A DNA stretch of 12,565 nt, from positions 1-12,565 of the forward strand of contig JAEZQV010000119.1 of the NCBI GenBank assembly GCA_023441125.1, given 5' to 3'. The stretch is from Bacillota bacterium (GTDB lineage Bacteria; Bacillota_C; Negativicutes; Sporomusales; Sporomusaceae). The first letter of the stretch is position 1. Each line of letters begins with the position of its first letter. The translations under genes and the position numbers were made by a program. Shown here piece after piece: positions 6,825 to 12,565 of the stretch. The notes below the pieces were generated by a model. That model searched no databases, had not been told where the DNA came from, and saw only the letters and a list, made by a program, of their open reading frames with translations.

Positions 6825-8018
6825 CTACTCGACAGCCGCTGCCTTGCCGGCCAGTTCGGCAAAGATCATATCGGCGGCTCCTAGCATCGTCATAGCGCTG
6901 GTTTGCGTCGAATACCGGATCTCAAGCACACTGCTGCAGCTTTCGAAGGATCTTTGATCGACTGTTTCCCAGACGGTTTTCTCAATGAATTTTTGGGCTT
7001 TGGCCAGTCCGCCGCCAATGACTACCAGTTCAGGATTAAAAACATTGACCAGATTGGCGATCCCAATGCCAAGATAACCGGCAACCCGGCTAAGCATGCC
7101 GACAGCCACAGCATCCCCAGTGTCAGCCGCCTGATAAATATCTTCCGGGGTAATGGCCGCTAAATTGCCTTTCACCCTAGCGGCAATGACGGAAGTTTGC
7201 CCGCTGTGGATAGCCTCCACCACTAAATTAACTAAAGCCGTTTCGGAAGCCATGGCCTCCATACAGCCGGTATTGCCGCAGCTGCACAGCGGACCGGCCA
7301 CATCAATCACCGTGTGGCCGACTTCGCCGGCACTGCCGGTAATCCCGCGGTACAATGCACCATTAAACATAATTCCCCCGCCGATACCGTGCGCGACCTT
7401 AAGTAAGACCAAACTGTCGGCCTCCTTGGCCGCACCGTAGTAATACTCCCCATAAGCTAAAATGTTGGCGTCATTTTCGACGAATACCGGCAAGCGGTTC
7501 TTTTCTTCAAGAATATATTTGAGAGGAACATTCTTCCAGCCAATATTAGGCGCAAAAACTGATATTCCCTCTTTAACCCTGACTGGACCGCGGATGACAA
7601 CACCGACAGCCAGCAGCGCTTGGCTGGTTCTTAGCCGGCAGTCATCGATTAACCGCTGCACCAGCTCCAGAACGATTTCCTGGCCGCAATCCCTGATTCC
7701 TACCGTTTGTTCAAAATGGACGCCCAAGGCGGTATCCACCACATAACCGGTCATTTGAAAGGAACGAATATGGATAATGATTACCTGACCGGCAGCCGGG
7801 CTGACATGTAAGAGCAGCGGCCGCCGCCCGCCGCTTGACTCGCCCATCTTATAATCAATAACAAGTCCTATCTCCATAAGTTTGTTGGTAATGTTGGTGA
7901 CCGTTGGCGGTGTAAGCCGTGTTCTGCGGGCTATTTCCGATCTTGCTACCGGTCCGTGGCGTCTGATTATATTGAGAATCTGGCCTTCATTAGGACTTAG
8001 GGGTGGCAGCATTACCAT
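6825..8018 (-). CDS. ROK-family transcriptional repressor, probable galactose-responsive regulator
   Basis: A 397-residue ROK protein of the XylR/NagC/Mlc repressor type. A winged helix-turn-helix occupies about residues 10-60 (recognition region near RSEIARRTRLTPPTVTNIT, 26-44). A sugar-kinase-like ROK domain follows. That domain keeps the sugar-contact motifs ENDAN (181-185) and EVGH (232-235) and the zinc motif CSCGNTGC (245-252). The N-terminal phosphate-binding DxGxT of true ROK kinases is not present near residues 82-95, which supports a regulator rather than a kinase. The ATG overlaps the galE stop as TGATG and has no clear ribosome binding site, so translation is probably coupled to galE. 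An ATG two codons later (8012) is possible. Being placed among gal and mgl genes suggests galactose or a derivative as effector, which is an inference. Confidence 0.9.
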   Translation of the reverse strand: MVMLPPLSPNEGQILNIIRRHGPVARSEIARRTRLTPPTVTNITNKLMEIGLVIDYKMGESSGGRRPLLLHVSPAAGQVIIIHIRSFQMTGYVVDTALGVHFEQTVGIRDCGQEIVLELVQRLIDDCRLRTSQALLAVGVVIRGPVRVKEGISVFAPNIGWKNVPLKYILEEKNRLPVFVENDANILAYGEYYYGAAKEADSLVLLKVAHGIGGGIMFNGALYRGITGSAGEVGHTVIDVAGPLCSCGNTGCMEAMASETALVNLVVEAIHSGQTSVIAARVKGNLAAITPEDIYQAADTGDAVAVGMLSRVAGYLGIGIANLVNVFNPELVVIGGGLAKAQKFIEKTVWETVDQRSFESCSSVLEIRYSTQTSAMTMLGAADMIFAELAGKAAAVE

Positions 8019-9004
8019 CAGCCGGTAAACCCGTCGGGATTGCCCTTATGCCATTTCCAGGCCGAAGCAATGATTGCTTTTATATCGACGAATTCAGGCT
8101 GCCAGCCTAAATCCTGCCGTATCTTCTCGGAGCCGGCCACCAGTACAGCCGGATCACCGGCGCGCCGGGGCGCCACTTCCCGGGGTACGGCAAGACCGGT
8201 TACTCTTTCTGCCGCCGCAATAATTTCCCTGACGGTAAAACCATTGCCATTGCCTAAATTGTAAACATCAGACGCGTGACCGGCATAAAGGGCTTTCAAG
8301 GCTAACACATGGGCCTGGGCCAGATCATTGACATGGATATAATCCCGGCTACAGGTCCCGTCTTTGGTCGGATAATCATCGCCGAAAATTTTCAGCTTGC
8401 CGGTTTTACCCAGACAGGCTTTAAGGACAAGCGGCACCAAGTGCGTTTCCGGCTGGTGATCTTCGCCAATATCGCCGCTGCTATCGGCCCCGCAGGCATT
8501 AAAATAACGCAAGGCAATATAGTTCAGCCCGTAGGTACGAGAGTAGTCGGCCATCGCATTTTCCATAATAAGCTTGGTGCGGCCATAGACATTGGTGGGA
8601 TTTTTACCGCTGTCTTCCGTTATCGGCGAGGATTCCGGCTCACCATACACGGCAGCCGTCGATGAAAACACCAATTTCTTTACACCGTTAGCCAGCATGA
8701 CATCTAACAGATTCAGTGTCCCGACGACATTGTTGTGGTAGTACTCCCGCGGCTTCACCATCGACACCCCGACCAGGCTGTAAGCCGCGAAATGAACAAC
8801 CGAGCCGATAGCATATCGCTTGATCGTGTCAGTCAACCGTGCGCTGTCGAAGATATCCCCCTCGACAAACACGCTGTTTTTTACAGCAGCCCGGTGGCCG
8901 GTAACCAGATTATCATATACAACCACTTTGCCGCCCGTTTTTTCCAAAAGCCGCACGGTATGGGAACCGATATACCCCGCGCCGCCTGTCACTAAAATAT
9001 TCAT
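8018..9004 (-). CDS. galE: UDP-glucose 4-epimerase GalE
   Basis: A 328-residue extended short-chain dehydrogenase that interconverts UDP-galactose and UDP-glucose using tightly bound NAD, the last step of the Leloir pathway. The Rossmann motif GGAGYIG is at residues 7-13. SST lies at 114-116 and the catalytic Tyr-Lys pair is Y140/K144 in YGRTK. RYFNACGA follows at 167-174, as in typical GalE. I chose the ATG at 9004 rather than an upstream in-frame start because GGAGG lies seven bases before it and the protein then begins at the NAD-binding strand. This ATG overlaps the epimerase stop as ATGA (4 nt), and the stop shares one base with the ROK start, so it is tightly coupled in the operon. Confidence 0.96.
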   Translation of the reverse strand: MNILVTGGAGYIGSHTVRLLEKTGGKVVVYDNLVTGHRAAVKNSVFVEGDIFDSARLTDTIKRYAIGSVVHFAAYSLVGVSMVKPREYYHNNVVGTLNLLDVMLANGVKKLVFSSTAAVYGEPESSPITEDSGKNPTNVYGRTKLIMENAMADYSRTYGLNYIALRYFNACGADSSGDIGEDHQPETHLVPLVLKACLGKTGKLKIFGDDYPTKDGTCSRDYIHVNDLAQAHVLALKALYAGHASDVYNLGNGNGFTVREIIAAAERVTGLAVPREVAPRRAGDPAVLVAGSEKIRQDLGWQPEFVDIKAIIASAWKWHKGNPDGFTG

Positions 9005-9930
9005 GATACTGCCTCCAGATTTATGATAAGATACCATGCCAGTATATTTCCCGGCGCAACGGGTGCCAACGACCCCAATTGCTGCGTGGTCGCGAGCGAA
9101 TCATAAAAGCCGTTCGTAGGCTCAAGCGCACAATTATATTCGCCTTTAAATCCCCCCTGATTTACCCAAACCCCCAGGTAGGGAATGCGATCAGCGGGAA
9201 ATAACAGCTGATACAGCAGACGATTATGATTAAGAGTCACCGCCGCTTCTCCCCGCCGGACCTTGCCGTCAATATAAAACTTGGCGGTAGTCTTCGCCGC
9301 GCGCGGCTTGATTCGGTCAAGGCGGCAGGTATCTCCCGCCTGGCTTACGGTCGCGGGAAAACCGTGTTTCGTGCCGGCCGGGCCCAGCAAGGCACTGTTA
9401 TGTACATTAACCACCCGGTCCGTTCCCGGCAAAATAATCTGCGAACTTTCATCACAGGCAGTCAGTCCATGGAAGGCCCAGATGCCATACAAGGGCATAG
9501 CGCCGCAATTTTTCAACTGATACTGCAAATGAACCTGGTTGTTTACCAGCGTAATTCTGCGCGTAAACCCATACGGCAGCGACGGGCCGCTAACTTGTGC
9601 CAGCAGTTGTTTACCGGTGGTTAAAACCCGCCAGGGGATGCTCCACAAATCGCCATGATCAGGCAGACTTGTGCCGGCATAGCCCTCATAGGGATATGTA
9701 CAGGCGTCAATGGTGGGATACAGCTCGTCGGCGCCGGCCGTGTCATACTCGGCAAAATTTGCAGCGTAGCTGCTCAAACGGTACTCATTGTTCGCCGGTT
9801 GGAAAAACACTTCGAAATTCTGCGGCTTATATATTAAGGAAGCAATTTTTGCGCCTAATTCCGGTAAGACAGTTAGTTGCAGCAATTCGTTTTCCATGGT
9901 AACAGCGGCCAGTCCTTTATAATGTTTCAT
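9001..9930 (-). CDS. galM: Aldose 1-epimerase family protein (galactose mutarotase-like)
   Basis: A 309-residue beta-sandwich protein of the aldose 1-epimerase superfamily. In this cluster it would convert beta-galactose to the alpha anomer used by GalK. Family-like elements are the early segment ENELLQLTVLPELGAKIASL (13-32), PDHGDLW (90-96) with candidate catalytic H92, FHGL (153-156) with H154, and ALEPTNG (268-274) with candidate catalytic E270. The sequence is divergent from classical E. coli GalM, so a different sugar-1-epimerase substrate remains possible. The ATG at 9930 comes one base after the galK stop (TGATATG) with no good ribosome binding site, implying reinitiation. The longer upstream in-frame reading is just galK sequence in another frame. 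The gene symbol is assigned from context. Confidence 0.8.
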   Translation of the reverse strand: MKHYKGLAAVTMENELLQLTVLPELGAKIASLIYKPQNFEVFFQPANNEYRLSSYAANFAEYDTAGADELYPTIDACTYPYEGYAGTSLPDHGDLWSIPWRVLTTGKQLLAQVSGPSLPYGFTRRITLVNNQVHLQYQLKNCGAMPLYGIWAFHGLTACDESSQIILPGTDRVVNVHNSALLGPAGTKHGFPATVSQAGDTCRLDRIKPRAAKTTAKFYIDGKVRRGEAAVTLNHNRLLYQLLFPADRIPYLGVWVNQGGFKGEYNCALEPTNGFYDSLATTQQLGSLAPVAPGNILAWYLIINLEAVS

Positions 9931-9931
9931 A

Positions 9932-11107
9932 TCAACGCTGACCCGCAAGCAGGCTAACGCCATTGGCAATCCCGGCCGCATAAAACGCTGCAGCCAGGCC
10001 GGTACCGGCCTGATACCTGGCAGCCACTGCCGCTTTGAAGTCTGCCAGCCGGTTTTGTTCGACCAGAGCAATTGCGCAGCCGCCAAAACCAGCGCCCGTC
10101 ATCCTGGCGCCAATACACCCGGGTGCTTGCAATGCACTTTCGACAATGACATCAAGTTCCGGGCCGGTTACTTCATAATCGGCCTGCAGCGACTGGTGGG
10201 ACTGGATCATAAGTTCGGCAAAACCGCTGATATTTCCTTGCGCCAGCAGTTTAACCGCCATATGCACCCTGTTGTTTTCCGCTACGACATGTCTGGCCCG
10301 CCGGCCCAGCACGGTATCTTTTACATGATTTTCCACATCGTCCAGCGTTGCCTGACAGAGATTACTAATATTTTTATGCTTTTGAATCATGGCCAGGGCC
10401 TGTTCGCATTCGTTACGGCGCTCATTATATTTAGACTCAGCCAGTTCCCGCTTTTTATTAGTATTTAGAATCACTAGGCCATACCGGTTTAACACGAATG
10501 GAATGTATTGATACGCCAGAGTCCGGCAGTCAAGCAGGATCGCACAGTCCTCCCGGCCCAAAGCTACTGAGAATTGGTCCATGATACCGCAATTTACGCC
10601 AATGAACTGGTTTTCGACCATTTGGCAGAACTGCGCCAGTTGTACTCTGTCGATATCGCTTTCGCCGGCAGCAGCCGTCCGCAGCATATAAGCCATCAGG
10701 ACAAGCAGGGCGGCTGAGGAGGACAAGCCGGTACCCGCAGGCAGGTCGGCTGTAAAAAAAACATCACAGCCTTGGAGTGTATGGCCGTTTTGGAGCAGAT
10801 ATTTTATAACGCCTTTAGGATAATTTGCCCAGCCATCGCCGGCAACATTGCCGATGGGTTTTCCTGTATCTACTATGACAGTTTGGGCGGCATTCGCCGA
10901 TTTAAGTACGATGCGGTCATCAAGCCGCGGTCTGATTGCGCCGTAAATACCAAGTGTCAAGGCGGCGGGAAAAACATACCCGCCATTATAATCAATATGC
11001 TCACCGATCAGATTGACCCGCCCCGGTGAAAAAAAGCACTGTACCGGCAGACGGTTATCTCCGTACGCCTGCCAAAAAGCAGCTTGCAAGCTACCGACAG
11101 AAATCAT
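9932..11107 (-). CDS. galK: Galactokinase GalK
   Basis: A 391-residue GHMP-family kinase that phosphorylates alpha-D-galactose to galactose 1-phosphate with ATP. The galactokinase signature GRVNLIGEHIDYNGG lies at residues 29-43 and includes R30, E36 and D39, which contact galactose in known structures. The GHMP nucleotide motif LPAGTGLSSSAA is at 122-133, and the catalytic-base region NCGIMDQF at 172-179 includes D177. The third GHMP motif, GARMTGAGFGGCA, is near the C-terminus. I start at the ATG at 11107, with GGAGGAG six bases upstream inside galT. The 63-codon upstream extension would lie in the galT frame shadow and has no family similarity. The first 17 nt overlap the end of galT, indicating coupling. 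Confidence 0.96.
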   Translation of the reverse strand: MISVGSLQAAFWQAYGDNRLPVQCFFSPGRVNLIGEHIDYNGGYVFPAALTLGIYGAIRPRLDDRIVLKSANAAQTVIVDTGKPIGNVAGDGWANYPKGVIKYLLQNGHTLQGCDVFFTADLPAGTGLSSSAALLVLMAYMLRTAAAGESDIDRVQLAQFCQMVENQFIGVNCGIMDQFSVALGREDCAILLDCRTLAYQYIPFVLNRYGLVILNTNKKRELAESKYNERRNECEQALAMIQKHKNISNLCQATLDDVENHVKDTVLGRRARHVVAENNRVHMAVKLLAQGNISGFAELMIQSHQSLQADYEVTGPELDVIVESALQAPGCIGARMTGAGFGGCAIALVEQNRLADFKAAVAARYQAGTGLAAAFYAAGIANGVSLLAGQR

Positions 11108-12098
11108 CGCAGGCTCCTCCCTGGCTTTTACAAAACCGGTCGTATGCGGTGCGCAGCGTGGCTGCCGTCTGCTCAACCGCCATCGGGTTGCAGGCTGCCC
11201 ACGCTCCCATTTCCGAAGAAGCATAGAACTTAATCTTGTCGGCTTCGCGCAGCGGTGGGTAAAATTCAATATGAAAATGGTAATATTCACCGGCATCCTG
11301 ATATTCCGGCGAATTAACCGGGGTCTGATGAATACACATCATGTAGGGAAACAGTTTTTCAAACAAACTGTCGAAGGCACCGGTGATATTTTTCAGCATG
11401 GCGGCTAAATCCCGCCGTTCCGGCTTACTAAACTGCGTGATATTGCCTTTATGCTGTTTGCTGACAATAAAAACGCCGTACGGATAATCCGTAAAAAAAG
11501 GCAGATAGGCAACAAAACTGTTGTTTTCGCCAATCATCCGTTCCTTAAAATCAGCCTCTGCTTTATTCATATCACAGAGCAGGCAGCGCCCTTCACGCCG
11601 GTAATATTGCCGGCAGCTGTCCAGTTCAACCTGAATTTTCTGAGGCACAAACGGATAGGCGTATATTTGACCATGAGGATGGGGCATGGTAACGCCCACT
11701 TCTTCCCCCCGGTTTTCAAACTGAAATACATATTTGATTTGGGGATCGGCAGCTAAGGCGCCATACCGGTCACCTAACAAGTTAATCAATTTCTCTAGGT
11801 GATCAACCGGCAGACTGGGCAAAGTGGCCTGGTGTTCCGGCGAATAAAGAATAACCTCACACTTGCCGTAGTTTGGTCTGGCAGTATACGGTCCGCCGCC
11901 GGCAGGCTCCGGCTGGTCAGGAATTAGGGACAATGCCGGAAAATCGTTGTCGTATTTATAAACTTCATAGTTATCAGGGACTTTGCCTGAGCCAGGGCAA
12001 AACGGACACCAGTTTTGGGGAAGATGGGGTCTTGCCTGCCGATTCGCAGCCACCATCGTCCAGGTCGATAATAACGGATTCCACCTAAGCTCTGCCAT
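11091..12098 (-). CDS. galT: Galactose-1-phosphate uridylyltransferase GalT
   Basis: A 335-residue enzyme that transfers UMP between UDP-glucose and galactose 1-phosphate. The active-site motif HPHGQ lies at residues 140-144, with nucleophile H142. By comparison with E. coli GalT, zinc would be bound by C31, C34, H89 (in SPEHQATLP) and H140. The C-terminal histidine-triad-like segment contains HFHIEFYPP. A second CxxC (C172, C175) is present. I chose the ATG at 12098 because GGAGG lies six bases upstream and the product then begins MAELRWNPL, typical of the family. The in-frame upstream start at 12176 would add 26 residues encoded by the tandem repeat and is rejected. It is the first gene of galTKM-galE-ROK. 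Confidence 0.95.
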   Translation of the reverse strand: MAELRWNPLLSTWTMVAANRQARPHLPQNWCPFCPGSGKVPDNYEVYKYDNDFPALSLIPDQPEPAGGGPYTARPNYGKCEVILYSPEHQATLPSLPVDHLEKLINLLGDRYGALAADPQIKYVFQFENRGEEVGVTMPHPHGQIYAYPFVPQKIQVELDSCRQYYRREGRCLLCDMNKAEADFKERMIGENNSFVAYLPFFTDYPYGVFIVSKQHKGNITQFSKPERRDLAAMLKNITGAFDSLFEKLFPYMMCIHQTPVNSPEYQDAGEYYHFHIEFYPPLREADKIKFYASSEMGAWAACNPMAVEQTAATLRTAYDRFCKSQGGACDDFCR

Positions 12099-12120
12099 GT
12101 TGGGCCTCCATGTTAACGCA

Positions 12121-12144
12121 AATACTTTATTAAATACTTTATTA
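12121..12144. repeat. Perfect tandem 12-bp repeat upstream of galT
   Basis: AATACTTTATTA occurs twice in direct tandem (12121-12132 and 12133-12144), starting 23 bases before the galT start codon. One helical turn plus about 1.5 bp separates the copies, so a protein could contact both on nearly the same face. It lies between the 24-bp palindrome and the ribosome binding site, and may be an operator or part of the promoter and leader. Confidence 0.75.
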
Positions 12145-12149
12145 AGTCT

Positions 12150-12173
12150 TTTTATGATTAATTCATCATAAAA
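12150..12173. repeat. 24-bp palindrome upstream of galT, candidate operator
   Basis: The arms TTTTATGAT (12150-12158) and ATCATAAAA (12165-12173) are perfect 9-bp inverted repeats around TAATTC, so 11 of 12 base pairs are symmetric. The size suits a dimeric regulator such as the ROK protein encoded four genes downstream. It could instead form a cruciform or RNA hairpin, but it is A/T-rich and has no terminator features. Confidence 0.7.
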
Positions 12174-12197
12174 CAAAAAATTCCTGCTTTTTTGAAA

Positions 12198-12212
12198 ATT
12201 TCTTCAAGAAAT
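12198..12212. repeat. 15-bp perfect palindrome
   Basis: ATTTCTT and AAGAAAT flank a single C at 12205. It sits about 100 bases upstream of the galT start and could be a second regulator site. A/T-rich palindromes this short can arise by chance. Confidence 0.4.
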
Positions 12213-12279
12213 GGTTCAGCCTATCCTATCCTGCAGACCGCTGCCAAAATTTCTCTGGCCTGTTCACCAACCGTCCGGC

Positions 12280-12309
12280 AAAAAAGAAAACCTGGCTGCT
12301 GCCAGGTTT
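12280..12309 (-). terminator. Intrinsic terminator of the DUF815 ATPase gene
   Basis: On the minus strand AAACCTGGC (12301-12309) and GCCAGGTTT (12288-12296) form a perfect 9-bp stem with a 4-nt loop, running into TTTTCTTTTTT. It begins 9 nt after the stop codon of the upstream gene and insulates the gal operon from it. Confidence 0.88.
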
Positions 12310-12318
12310 CATGACTTC

Positions 12319-12565
12319 TTAGGTTGCAATATCTCCCGCCAAATAATCGATAAACTGTTTGGCACTCCGCCCGGACCGTCCCGAATGGGACATTTCCCAC
12401 CGCAATGCCTCCGACCGGAGTTCGGCGTTTGTCAGGCAGATGCTGTTTTTGCGCGCAATCTCTTCAACAATCCTAAAATATTCCTCCTGGTTAGGCAAGG
12501 TAAAGAATAAAGTTATGCCGAAGCGATCGGCCAGTGATATTTTTTCGTTAAGCGTATCCTGGCGG
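12319..12565 (-). CDS. DUF815-family AAA ATPase, C-terminal part (partial)
   Basis: The last 81 residues of a gene that continues beyond the window. The reading frame starts at base 12564 and ends with TAA. Recognisable family segments are DTLNEKISLADRFGITL followed by PNQEEYFRIV, then ALRWEMSHSGRSGRSAKQFIDYL close to the end. These match the C-terminal lid region of DUF815 ATPases (a Pfam family of predicted P-loop ATPases of unknown function) as I remember it. The Walker motifs would lie upstream, outside the window. The terminator right behind it separates it from the gal genes, so no link to galactose metabolism is implied. Confidence 0.82.
   Translation of the reverse strand, partial: RQDTLNEKISLADRFGITLFFTLPNQEEYFRIVEEIARKNSICLTNAELRSEALRWEMSHSGRSGRSAKQFIDYLAGDIAT

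Larger units (their letters stand above)
12099..12279 (-). promoter_or_regulatory. Upstream regulatory region of the gal operon
   Basis: This A/T-rich gap lies between the DUF815 gene terminator and galT. It contains three repeat structures described separately (12121-12144, 12150-12173, 12198-12212). I could not find a promoter with both boxes near consensus. The best -10-like hexamer is TATGAT on the minus strand at 12165-12170, inside one arm of the 24-bp palindrome, with only a poor -35 upstream. The promoter must be here, because an intrinsic terminator lies immediately upstream. Confidence 0.6.

Noticed and set aside
11108..11296. 63-codon N-terminal extension of GalK
   Set aside because: It lies inside the coding sequence of galT in another frame. 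The ATG at 11107 has a strong GGAGGAG site and gives the normal galactokinase length.
12099..12176. 26-codon N-terminal extension of GalT
   Set aside because: The extension encodes the tandem repeat (NKVFNKVF). The downstream ATG has a well-spaced GGAGG and begins at the conserved N-terminus of the family.

Overview
This window carries a complete galactose uptake and utilisation cluster, all on the minus strand. It is flanked on the low-coordinate side by an hrpB helicase gene and a two-gene tRNA operon, and on the high-coordinate side by the 3' end of a DUF815-type ATPase gene. Nothing points to a phage, a transposon, a CRISPR array or a recently acquired island. The strong purine-rich ribosome binding sites (GGAGG type), the lipobox on the binding protein, the DUF815 ATPase and the moderate base composition suggest a Firmicute. 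HrpB and an E. coli-like MglBAC system in such a background would fit a diderm Firmicute (Negativicutes, for example the Sporomusa group). That placement is an inference and is not shown by any single sequence feature here.

Layout in order of transcription (high to low coordinates): (1) 12319-12565, the C-terminal 81 residues of the DUF815 ATPase, closed by an intrinsic terminator at 12280-12309. (2) 12099-12279, a regulatory gap with a 15-bp palindrome, a near-perfect 24-bp palindrome and a perfect tandem 12-bp repeat. (3) galT, galK, an aldose 1-epimerase (galM-like), galE and a ROK-family repressor, packed with overlaps of 17, 4 and 1 nt and one 1-nt gap, which indicates one translationally coupled operon. 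(4) 6631-6824, a gap with a good sigma-70-type promoter whose -10 box sits inside an inverted repeat, followed by a leader of about 140 nt. (5) mglB, mglA and mglC, encoding the galactose/methyl-galactoside ABC importer, with a perfect 12-bp hairpin between mglB and mglA and a clean terminator after mglC. (6) hrpB with its own promoter-like element. (7) An extended -10 promoter driving tRNA-His and tRNA-Gln.

Together, MglB captures galactose outside the membrane and MglA/MglC import it. The epimerase supplies the alpha anomer, GalK phosphorylates it, GalT exchanges it with UDP-glucose, and GalE regenerates UDP-glucose. The ROK protein, encoded between the enzyme and transporter blocks, is the obvious candidate sensor and repressor. 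I did not find an undescribed biological system. The most useful open points are the candidate operators, the mglB-mglA hairpin and the atypical epimerase.
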